Source: Crocinitomicaceae bacterium
Lineage (GTDB): Bacteria > Bacteroidota > Bacteroidia > Flavobacteriales_D > Crocinitomicaceae
Direction: 5' to 3'
Assembly: GCA_020832365.1 (NCBI GenBank)
Contig: JAFIEX010000009.1
Span: forward strand, 1-32,635
Length of the DNA stretch: 32,635 nt
Below, in pieces: positions 14,176 to 20,562 of the stretch (position 1 is its first letter; each line of letters starts with the position of its first letter). The position numbers and the translations under genes were made by a program. The notes beneath the pieces were generated by a model. The model ran no database searches. It was not told the DNA's origin and saw nothing but the letters and a program-made list of their open reading frames with translations.

Positions 14176-14785
14176 CTTTTGCGTCGGCAGGAAAGGAGAT
14201 GAGGTTGAACATTTCACGTAGTCGGGAGCGGACACGGTGTCCGTAGATTTGTTCGATTTCGTTGGCGGTGAGGTTGGTGGTGGCGTGGGTGACGATTTGG
14301 TTTTTGACTAAGAGTTCATGGCGGTGGAGGAGAATTTCGGCAATGGTGTTGCATTCGTTGCCAAAGAATTTGATGTTCTGTTCTACGCCGATGTCGTCTA
14401 GGCAAATGGGGTGCTGGCGATGTCCGTAGTTGGCGATGATGCTGTAGCCTTCTCGATTGAACTCGTGTGCAATGGTTCTTGTGCTTTTTACTTGGAATTG
14501 TTCGTTGGAAAGCAAAATGGTTTGAATGAGGTTCATCCAAGATGTTTTGCCACAACCAACAGGACCTATGAGCAATATGCCTTTGCGTAAATCGAGGCTG
14601 TATTTTTTGCACAGGGTTTCTTCGTGGATCATGTAGCTGACGAACTTGTGGAGCAGCAAATAGTCTTCTGGGTGAATTTTGAATTTACCTCCGTATTTTT
14701 TTTTGCCCTGGACTTGCAAAAATGCTATTGTGTCTCTGAATTTGAAATGGCGCATGCCATTGATGATGACATAAGGTTTTTTCAT
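14162..14785 (-). CDS. DnaC/IstB-like AAA+ ATPase
   Basis: The 207-residue protein has Walker A GPVGCGKT at 74-81, Walker B ICLDDIGVEQ at 127-136, a sensor-1 region THATTNL at 166-172, and arginines in GHRVRSRLREMF at 182-193 that fit an arginine finger. This is the layout of DnaC-type helicase loaders and IstB-like ATPases. Together with the initiator-like gene 12 bp upstream it probably serves replication of the integrated element, loading the host helicase at its origin. A role with a transposase (IstB) is less likely because none is nearby. The open frame and motifs are intact. This block is richer in G+C than its surroundings, which fits a separate origin. Confidence 0.8.
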   Translation of the reverse strand: MKKPYVIINGMRHFKFRDTIAFLQVQGKKKYGGKFKIHPEDYLLLHKFVSYMIHEETLCKKYSLDLRKGILLIGPVGCGKTSWMNLIQTILLSNEQFQVKSTRTIAHEFNREGYSIIANYGHRQHPICLDDIGVEQNIKFFGNECNTIAEILLHRHELLVKNQIVTHATTNLTANEIEQIYGHRVRSRLREMFNLISFPADAKDKRR

Positions 14786-14796
14786 GGTTTTAAGAT

Positions 14797-15663
14797 TTAC
14801 AAGGGTTCTGAATAATCTTTTTTCTCTGTGACGTGTAAGCGCTGTTGGGCTGGACTCATTTTGGAAAGTTGGTATTCTTCAGCTCGAATCATCCAGTTCC
14901 GGGCAGCTGCTTTCCAGTTTTTCATGGGGGTCTTCCCTCCTACTTTCCAACCGTTGGATTCAAAGTGATTGAAAAACATTTCTGCTTGCTGATAGGAGGA
15001 TTTGTTCTGATGGAAGTAGTCTTTTGCTTCCTGAAGTGTTGGTGGGGTAAATTTGGTTTTTGTCTTTTTTGGTTTTGGAGTGGGGGAATTGGGCGAATGC
15101 AATTCGCCCATACGGGAATTGTCAGAAGAAAAATTTTCATCGGTTTCTTTTTTTGGGGCTGAGGGTGGCAAAAATTCATTTTTGCCCTCTAATGTTTTAT
15201 AATGTTTATTATTGTTTATTATATGTTTATTACTGTTTAAGAAAGGTCGCACGAGATGTACAGATGTATTATCAGATGATGTATCACATGATGTATCACA
15301 TGATGTATCAGGTGTTGTATTAGATGTTGTATTAGATGTTGTATTAGATGTTGTATCAGGTGTTGTATCAAATCTGTACATGTGAACTTTTGAAGACTTG
15401 AAACGGCTTTTAGATGGGGCATACAAAATGTAGCCCCAATCATTGAGTTCTTTTAGACATCGTGTGTAAGTATTAGCCGATCCAATTTTTGAAAGCCCCA
15501 TCAATTCATCTCTCCGAATGTTGATTTCATCCTTGAATCGAGTTGTATTCCAAATTTGGAATAAAGCGAAATACAAACTCACATGCCAAGGAGTTATGCG
15601 CTTGTCTTCTGAAATCATTTGAAAGAAATTTGTAACGTGGGCAATGTAGTTTACATCTGCCAT
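14797..15663 (-). CDS. replication-initiator-like winged-helix protein
   Basis: A 288-residue protein. The first 95 residues look like a winged helix: ITPWHVSLYFALFQIWN, then INIRRDELMGLSKIGSANTY and CLKELNDWGYILY, as in DnaD-like or plasmid/phage initiator proteins of Bacteroidota. A low-complexity linker of four-residue repeats (TTSN, TTPD, TSCD) covers about 104-135. After it comes a Pro/Lys-rich stretch, then a C-terminal region (EAKDYFHQN, EMFFNHFESNGWKVGG, MKNWKAAARNWM) that resembles the helicase- or DNA-binding tail seen in such proteins. It is tightly linked to the HTH gene (2-bp gap) and the ATPase. Initiation of element replication is inferred, not proven. Confidence 0.6.
   Translation of the reverse strand: MADVNYIAHVTNFFQMISEDKRITPWHVSLYFALFQIWNTTRFKDEINIRRDELMGLSKIGSANTYTRCLKELNDWGYILYAPSKSRFKSSKVHMYRFDTTPDTTSNTTSNTTSNTTPDTSCDTSCDTSSDNTSVHLVRPFLNSNKHIINNNKHYKTLEGKNEFLPPSAPKKETDENFSSDNSRMGELHSPNSPTPKPKKTKTKFTPPTLQEAKDYFHQNKSSYQQAEMFFNHFESNGWKVGGKTPMKNWKAAARNWMIRAEEYQLSKMSPAQQRLHVTEKKDYSEPL
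15268..15370. repeat. 12-bp tandem repeat inside the initiator-like gene
   Basis: About eight units of a 12-bp repeat, mostly GATGTTGTATTA or a variant such as CATGATGTATCA, in frame, giving runs of TTSN, TTPD and TSCD in the protein. Two subtypes are visible: TTSN/TTPD units at 15311-15370 and TSCD/TSSD units at 15271-15310. Unit number could vary by slippage without a frame change. Confidence 0.85.
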
Positions 15664-15665
15664 GG

Positions 15666-15953
15666 CTATCCGTTTTGTTTGTTATCTTCGATTATGTCTA
15701 AAATCTCTTTCTTGTTATAAAAAATCACACCTCCTACCTTTGAGAAAGGTAATGTGCCATTAACCCTCATGTTTTGTAAAGTTCCAGCTGATATTCCAAG
15801 CATCCGCTGAACTTGATGTGATTTTAGAAGTTCTACTTCTGGTGTTTTACTAGCTTGATTTTCGATTAACACTTCCTGTAGTTCAGTTAATTTTTCTAAC
15901 AGGGTTGATTTTAGTTCTTGCAGATCTTGCTGCGTAACAATTGAAATTTCCAT
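15666..15953 (-). CDS. excisionase-type helix-turn-helix protein
   Basis: A 95-residue protein with an N-terminal coiled coil (LQELKSTLLEKLTELQEVLI) and a C-terminal HTH_17/MerR-like domain: LLKSHQVQRMLGISAGTLQN followed by MRVNGTLPFSKVGGVIFYNK. This is the standard small DNA-binding protein of Bacteroidota mobile elements, acting as excisionase, regulator or origin-binding factor. It is the first gene of the HTH-initiator-ATPase-amidase block. The array of GGGCTTGCA repeats lies directly upstream and is its most plausible binding region. Confidence 0.82.
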   Translation of the reverse strand: MEISIVTQQDLQELKSTLLEKLTELQEVLIENQASKTPEVELLKSHQVQRMLGISAGTLQNMRVNGTLPFSKVGGVIFYNKKEILDIIEDNKQNG

Positions 15954-16006
15954 AAAGCATTTGTTTTAAGATTCGATGCAAAGGGAAAAAAAAGTATTTG
16001 ATTTTT

Positions 16007-16317
16007 GGGCTTGCAGGGGCTTGCAGAAAGTGCGTGCAAGCCCTGATTTTACTGATGTTTTGATAGAATATTTTTTGAAAATAGGATATTGAGGATGTGT
16101 TGATTCCTCGGATAGTTGAAAATGACACTAATTGGCAGTATATACAATTAAATTCTATTGAATTTTTTAAAATTAAAACTGCTCGTTTTCTTAGGGCTTG
16201 CAGTTGAAAAAATGTTAGTTTTTAAAACCTACACACCTCTATTACAATTCATTATACTTTAAGATACATTTGATGAGCATTTAAAAAAAAATATAAAGTG
16301 CAAGCCCTTGCAAGCCC
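16007..16317. repeat. iteron-like GGGCTTGCA repeats
   Basis: GGGCTTGCAG occurs at 16007-16016, 16017-16026 and 16194-16203. The inverse TGCAAGCCC occurs at 16035-16043, 16299-16307 and 16309-16317. Two copies are directly abutting in each cluster. The sequence after the inverse copies is also similar in both clusters (TGATTTTACTGATGTTTTGATA near 16044 and TTGATTTTACTAGTGTTTCATA near 16329). Such clusters bind initiators, excisionases or integrases. Confidence 0.7.
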
Positions 16318-16518
16318 CTTTAAAGCCCTTGATTTTACTAGTGTTTCATAATGATTTGATTTTCTTCATTAAATTTGTTTGATTTTCAATTGAATTGGTT
16401 ATAAATTTGATGATCAATCAGAGCAAAATGTTGCTTGATTTGTTAAACATAAATACGTTGATTATAGGATAATAATTAAAATAAACATATTATAAATAGT
16501 GTCGCGAAAGCTATTTTG

Positions 16519-16627
16519 GAACCAAAAACCGTCAAATTTTAGCACTCCAAAAAATAGTCTTATCGCCCTGCTAAGGCGTGGGCTTAAGATTGTTTGGAGT
16601 GCGGGTTCTTGACGGTACCTAGGGTTC
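16519..16627. other. strong multi-step hairpin; candidate structured RNA or DNA origin element
   Basis: Five nested helices can be drawn: GAACC (16519-16523) with GGTTC (16623-16627); CCGTCAA (16529-16535) with TTGACGG (16609-16615); GCACTCCAAA (16542-16551) with TTTGGAGTGC (16593-16602); TCTTA (16558-16562) with TAAGA (16585-16589); GCCC (16565-16568) with GGGC (16580-16583). A second GGTTC at 16604-16608 could compete for the outer GAACC. CCACGC at 16640-16645 could pair with GCGTGG in the apical loop as a pseudoknot. It is too large for a terminator and matches no RNA family I know. Confidence 0.5.
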
Positions 16628-16667
16628 AACAAGATTGGTCCACGCTCATTTTTTACAGGTATTTGTT

Positions 16668-16865
16668 ATGTTAAAAGTTGAATTAAGTAAGTATCCGATT
16701 GAAATTTCAGAAATTGATAAACTTGTAATTTTTATGGTTTATCATGAAATAGAAGATATTAAAGGACTTCTGTCTATAAAACCAGAATTGTTAAAAGAAT
16801 ATGGTGGCTGGACAGAGGCACTAAACGCTTCTGTTGAAACTATTCGTAAGTATAATCAATTATGA
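16668..16865 (+). CDS. small hypothetical protein (65 aa)
   Basis: From ATG 16668 the frame codes 65 residues starting MLKVELSKYPIEISEIDKLV and ending ETIRKYNQL, with a globular-looking mix of residues. The frame can be extended upstream to a TTG at 16635, but that would reach into the folded element, so the ATG is preferred. I do not recognise a family. It lies 40 bp after the hairpin at 16519-16627 in the same orientation, and its 3' end overlaps the convergent 503-aa gene by 10 bp. The hairpin may act as its leader. Confidence 0.45.
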   Translation: MLKVELSKYPIEISEIDKLVIFMVYHEIEDIKGLLSIKPELLKEYGGWTEALNASVETIRKYNQL

Positions 16866-18367
16866 GTTGGTATTTTATTAATGATTTGGAACGCTAAATC
16901 TCGGATTTTATTAGCGCTTGATGGATGCATATTGTATAAGTTATTTCTAATATGCTTGACAGAAAAATCTTTGCTTTGTTCGTTAACAAAAGAAGCTTGA
17001 ATCCATTGAGCTAGACTGCTCATAGACTCTGGTTCAATTACACCTAAATCATATACTACTCTGTAGAATGTTGAGAGCTCTTTGCTGTTAAAACGTGTTT
17101 TTAACTTTTGCTGTTTTAAAGATTCATCTTGTGTTGTTTTTCCTTCGTCTTTCCTTGGATAGATATTCCAGAAGTCTAATTCAATATCTATCCATGCAAT
17201 TACTTTTTTTACTAGTTGGCTATCTTTTTCATCTATCTTTAAAAGAACCTGACTGAACTCTTTCTTTTTCTGTAATAAGTATAAGTGTTTTTCTTCATGG
17301 TCATCGAAATCGTGAATAGCATTTATTATGTCGTTCACTAGATAGTCGAAAAAACTTTGGTTTTGAAAGTTAATCGTGACTAAAAATTGTATAATTTGTT
17401 GTTCATCAATTGGCATTAGTTTAGCCCTGGATAGATACATGAATAAATTTCGAAGCAAATTATTGTAATATCCAAACTCTTTATACGAAATTCGTTCAGA
17501 GTTGTGAAGGTTTAATACCTTTTCAAGCTCCTCCTCCATTAAAAAATAAAAGATTTCATCTACTTCAATTTCTTTAAGCGCCTTTAGTATTTTCTTTGCT
17601 TTGTTAACAAAGTCATTTTCATTTAATGATTTGGAAAAATATGGTATTTTCTGTGAATCATCAATAAATTCAGAAAAAGTAGAAACAATAAAATCCATCA
17701 AATTAACAATAGACCTATAGATAAGGACAGCATGATCCTTGGCCGTGTATCTTGTTTTGATTTTGATTTTAAGGTCGTTGTGTTTTAAACCGTATTTTTC
17801 AATTAATTCATTTAGATAGCTTGTAAGAATACGTTGCAATTTAGCTACTAGCGTATTGAATTCTATTTCGTTCATTCTAATTGAGCAATCCCTAAGCGTT
17901 TTAGTATGCTCAGTATATATTTGATTTAAAACCATGTTCAGGTATCCGTACTTCAAACGATTTTCTTCTAAATCAGTCCAATTAATCTCCTTGGAAATTG
18001 AAATTGTGTAAACTCCATCTGTTTTCGTTATATTGTATTGACTTTTACTGATATCTTCCGAGGAAATCTTTAATTTACTTATGACTTGCTCATTTAAAAT
18101 TTCTTCCATTGGATAGGGGAAAGAAAAGTTAGATGTTTCAAGAACTTCCCTGAATAATGGGTGAGCGGATGATACTTTTAGCGATTCAATTATTTCAAAA
18201 TCCTTTTCTGTCTTTAATTTTTTGAACCTAACCAATGTTACCTCCCTACAGTCAACTTTATCGTTTTTTAAAGTTTTCGCTATAGAATTGGCGTCCATCT
18301 TTTCAGGAGCCAGATCACCATTGATTGGATCATGATATGAGATAATTCTATCGAAAATTTCATGCAT
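16856..18367 (-). CDS. hypothetical protein, weak RteC-like C-terminus
   Basis: A 503-residue, largely helical, charged protein with no signal peptide or membrane segment. The last 85 residues (RFNSKELSTFYRVVYDLGVI, FSVKHIRNNLYNMHPSSANK) and the preceding WIDIELDFWNIYPR recall the C-terminal part of RteC-type regulators, which control excision of Bacteroides conjugative transposons. The match is from memory and modest. The gene is next to the integrase and on the same strand (175-bp gap with a terminator on the integrase side), which fits an element-encoded regulator. The first 400 residues remain unassigned. Confidence 0.55.
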   Translation of the reverse strand: MHEIFDRIISYHDPINGDLAPEKMDANSIAKTLKNDKVDCREVTLVRFKKLKTEKDFEIIESLKVSSAHPLFREVLETSNFSFPYPMEEILNEQVISKLKISSEDISKSQYNITKTDGVYTISISKEINWTDLEENRLKYGYLNMVLNQIYTEHTKTLRDCSIRMNEIEFNTLVAKLQRILTSYLNELIEKYGLKHNDLKIKIKTRYTAKDHAVLIYRSIVNLMDFIVSTFSEFIDDSQKIPYFSKSLNENDFVNKAKKILKALKEIEVDEIFYFLMEEELEKVLNLHNSERISYKEFGYYNNLLRNLFMYLSRAKLMPIDEQQIIQFLVTINFQNQSFFDYLVNDIINAIHDFDDHEEKHLYLLQKKKEFSQVLLKIDEKDSQLVKKVIAWIDIELDFWNIYPRKDEGKTTQDESLKQQKLKTRFNSKELSTFYRVVYDLGVIEPESMSSLAQWIQASFVNEQSKDFSVKHIRNNLYNMHPSSANKIRDLAFQIINKIPTHN

Positions 18368-18488
18368 ATCAGTTAAATTTGATGCTAATTAACGAATAGT
18401 TTTTGCCAAATACTGGCAATGACCTTTTAAAACAATTTTCTCACGCTGTTTTTTTATCAATAAACAATAAATTTTTTGACTGTATTTT

Positions 18489-18522
18489 AAAAATGCACCT
18501 AGTCATAGACCAGGTGCATTTT
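18489..18522 (-). terminator. intrinsic terminator after the integrase gene
   Basis: AAAATGCACCT and AGGTGCATTTT form an 11-bp stem, with GTC/GAC continuing inside around a small loop. On the minus strand the stem starts 20 bp after the integrase stop and ends in TTTTT. Confidence 0.85.
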
Positions 18523-18541
18523 GATATTTGATTTGATTAGT

Positions 18542-19804
18542 TTAACTAATCTTTTTGTTCTGAGTTGTGCTACCTAAACCAAAAAGCTTTGCTTTAAGGT
18601 TCTGCATATCCTCCGAAACTTTCTTCTCCACCACCTTCGCATATATTTGGGTGGTGCGAATTGAATTATGGCCCAACATGGAGCTGACCGTTTCAATGGG
18701 CACACCATTGGCTAAAGTAACGGTGGTCGCAAACGTATGACGAGCAATGTGCGAGGTGATTTTTTTATTGATATTGCAAATGGCCGCAATCTCTTTGAGG
18801 TAAGAATTGTAGCGTTGATTAGAGTTCACCGGAAGCAACTTGTTTGCTTCAATGCAATACTCATGATCGCGATACCTTTCGATAATTTGCAAAGCAACCG
18901 GAAGTAATGGAACGCTCTCACGAGTTCCTGTTTTTTGGCGGTTAGTTGAGAGCCAATATTCACCATCAATTCCTTTGGTGATGGCATCGTATTCAAACTT
19001 ATAAATATCGGAATAGGCGAAACCTGTGTAACAACAGAAAACGAAAACATCCCGCACTTCGGACAAGCGGGGGTTGTCAATTTTCTTGAAACGTAATACA
19101 TCCAGTTCTTCTTGTGTGAGTATTTCACGCTCTGGTGAAGTGTATGAACACCTGAAGTTATTGAATGGGTTTGATGGAATCCAGTCCAATCCAACGGACA
19201 TGTTCATGACCTTCTTTAGGTTCTTGATGTATTTGTGTGCGGTGTTGGATTGAAGTTTGTCTTGTGTGAGTAGGTAGTGTTCGAACTCTGTAACAAAGCG
19301 TAAGCGCATTTCGGGGAGGGGCATGTCGTCCACTTTGTATTGGAATTGCATGAAGGCTTGGACTTTGTTTTTGGTAATCTTGTATCGGGTGTGGGTTTTC
19401 TTTACCACCTTTCCGATTTTGACTTGCTCTTCAAGTTTGGTGTTATGGTAGTCGAAGGCTTCGAGGATGGTTTTGTGGGAGGGGGAGGGATTTTTTAATC
19501 CTAGGTACAAATTTTTTATGTAACTGCTAGTTAGCTTTTTCCCTTTTGCTGACTCCTCAATTAATAGCTGATTAATCTCGTTCTGAATACGGTCTATATA
19601 CGTATTGATAAGATGAGAATGTTTGTTACCTGGTTTAACTTTTCTCTGCTTTTCATTCCAATCCTTCAAAGGAATGAAATGAGTTGTTGCAAACTCCGCT
19701 CTTTTCTGATCTACAATAATCCGCACGTAAAGTTGTACTTTATTCTCTTTTACCTTTTTCTTGTTTGCGTAAAAGTGAACGTTGAATTTCTGAATTGTAC
19801 TCAT
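18542..19804 (-). CDS. tyrosine recombinase / integrase
   Basis: A 420-residue integrase with the three-domain layout usual in Bacteroidota. An N-terminal arm-binding part (FNVHFYANKKKVKENKVQLY) comes first, then a SAM-like core-binding region at about 105-210, then the catalytic domain. Catalytic residues are His352 and Arg355 in HIARH, His379 in MLGHNS, and nucleophile Tyr388 in QIYAKV. In the box I motif the usual Arg is replaced (YTGFAYSD), a variation I recall from other recombinases of this phylum such as IntDOT relatives. It lies beside the 3' end of tRNA-Lys, with inverted and direct TAGGACAC repeats between, so it most likely catalyses integration of this element at that tRNA. Confidence 0.93.
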   Translation of the reverse strand: MSTIQKFNVHFYANKKKVKENKVQLYVRIIVDQKRAEFATTHFIPLKDWNEKQRKVKPGNKHSHLINTYIDRIQNEINQLLIEESAKGKKLTSSYIKNLYLGLKNPSPSHKTILEAFDYHNTKLEEQVKIGKVVKKTHTRYKITKNKVQAFMQFQYKVDDMPLPEMRLRFVTEFEHYLLTQDKLQSNTAHKYIKNLKKVMNMSVGLDWIPSNPFNNFRCSYTSPEREILTQEELDVLRFKKIDNPRLSEVRDVFVFCCYTGFAYSDIYKFEYDAITKGIDGEYWLSTNRQKTGTRESVPLLPVALQIIERYRDHEYCIEANKLLPVNSNQRYNSYLKEIAAICNINKKITSHIARHTFATTVTLANGVPIETVSSMLGHNSIRTTQIYAKVVEKKVSEDMQNLKAKLFGLGSTTQNKKIS

Positions 19805-19922
19805 ATTCTATTTGTTTTTCGGTTACCATTTAAAATGGTTCACTTAAACTTTTTGTAATCATAGAATAAAAGAAGAACTTAACATTTATGTCCCCTTTAA
19901 AATCAATGAATCATTCTATTTT

Positions 19923-19966
19923 GGTGTCCTAAATTATGCATAAAATTAGGACACCACATAGGACAC
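19923..19966. promoter_or_regulatory. TAGGACAC repeats between integrase and tRNA-Lys (possible arm sites or operator)
   Basis: GGTGTCCTAA (19923-19932) and TTAGGACACC (19946-19955) form perfect inverted arms around an AT-rich 13-bp spacer. A further ATAGGACACG follows at 19957-19966 as a direct copy. Closer to the integrase start a palindrome, ACCATTT-A-AAATGGT (19825-19839), may be an operator. The position between the integrase gene and the tRNA fits att-site arm sequences. Confidence 0.45.
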
Positions 19967-20054
19967 GAGATTTTTAAATTTATATAAATTCTTTAGTGTT
20001 TGTGGTGTTATGGAAACGCTTGATTTTCCATTAAATTTAGTGGTATTTAACGAA

Positions 20055-20080
20055 AAAAGCCTCTCGAATGAGAGGCTTTT
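20055..20080 (-). terminator. terminator of tRNA-Lys
   Basis: AAAAGCCTCTC and GAGAGGCTTTT form an 11-bp stem with a 4-nt loop. On the minus strand it follows the tRNA 3' end by 2 bp and continues into TTTTTT. Confidence 0.85.
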
Positions 20081-20082
20081 CG

Positions 20083-20155
20083 TGATCCCGCTGGGGCTCG
20101 AACCCAGGACCACCTCATTAAAAGTGAGGTGCTCTACCAACTGAGCTACGGAATC
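20083..20155 (-). tRNA. tRNA-Lys (anticodon TTT)
   Basis: The 73 nt fold as a complete tRNA without encoded CCA. The acceptor stem GATTCCG pairs with CGGGATC (one G-U); the D-arm is AGCTCAGTTGGTAGAGC; the anticodon stem is CCTCA/TGAGG with loop CTTTTAA, so the anticodon is TTT. The T-arm is CTGGGTTCGAGCCCCAG, and the discriminator base is A. The integrase gene lies on its 3' side, making it the probable attachment gene. A 16-bp copy of its 5' end occurs upstream at 20237-20252, so its normal promoter now lies about 130 bp away. Confidence 0.97.
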
Positions 20156-20252
20156 ATTATTCTATGTCAAAACTTCGTAGCGTCTTGTCCCGATTTAGAT
20201 GAACAGAGCAGTACTCGTTGTGCATCTTCATAGGGAAGCTACGGAATCATTA
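20144..20252. repeat. 93-bp insertion or duplication flanked by a 16-bp copy of the tRNA-Lys 5' end
   Basis: AGCTACGGAATCATTA (plus strand) occurs at 20144-20159, where it covers tRNA nt 1-12 plus four upstream bases, and again at 20237-20252. On the minus strand the distal copy is the first 12 nt of a tRNA-Lys that then stops matching. The bases between (20160-20236) are not tRNA-like and hold no gene. Confidence 0.8.
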
Positions 20253-20562
20253 ATTTTGTATTACAGGGGAAACGTTTTTCCCGTTTGCGGGTGCAAATAT
20301 AGTTACTTAATTGATACTGACAAGGGAAAAAGCATAATTTTTATTTTTTTCTGCATTCCTGTCTCTAAAGAACATGTTAATAGAACCTTGACTAATCTTT
20401 TGCCCAACCGCTTAAACCCTGATAAACAACAAACTATGGTTAATCAACATGGAGTTATGGCTGAGGCAAACAAATCATTAACATTTGCAGTGCTGAAAAC
20501 AAGTGAAACGGCAAATCAAAAAATATTTTCTAACTTTACGAAAGTAAATAAATTTTCAAATA
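20156..20562. other. 407-bp intergenic region between tRNA-Lys and the protease gene
   Basis: It contains the 93-bp duplicated segment, the tRNA promoter, and AT-rich sequence up to the protease start. An open frame at 20199-20615 (plus) is rejected as non-coding because it crosses the promoter and has no natural composition. No other gene is seen. Confidence 0.6.
20294..20323 (-). promoter_or_regulatory. Bacteroidota consensus promoter reading toward tRNA-Lys
   Basis: On the minus strand TTG (20321-20323) is followed after exactly 19 bp by TATATTTG (20294-20301), a perfect match to the TTG-N19-TAnnTTTG consensus. Transcription would start near 20288, about 40 nt before the truncated tRNA copy and 130 nt before the intact tRNA-Lys. 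Confidence 0.75.

Larger units (their letters stand above)
15954..16667. other. 714-bp intergenic region with iteron-like array and folded element
   Basis: No convincing ORF of useful size is present. The left half holds the GGGCTTGCA repeats (16007-16317) in very AT-rich DNA; the right half holds the long hairpin at 16519-16627. The make-up (direct and inverted short repeats, AT-rich stretches, replication genes beside it) fits an origin or control region of the element. Confidence 0.5.

Noticed and set aside
15268-15370. CRISPR-like short repeats
   Set aside because: The unit is only 12 bp with no spacers and is in frame in a coding region, so it is a coding tandem repeat. The 31-bp units at 14062-14123 also lack spacers and Cas genes.
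19946-20140. 64-aa frame over the tRNA-Lys
   Set aside because: It runs through the tRNA gene and its terminator, so it is a chance frame over RNA sequence.
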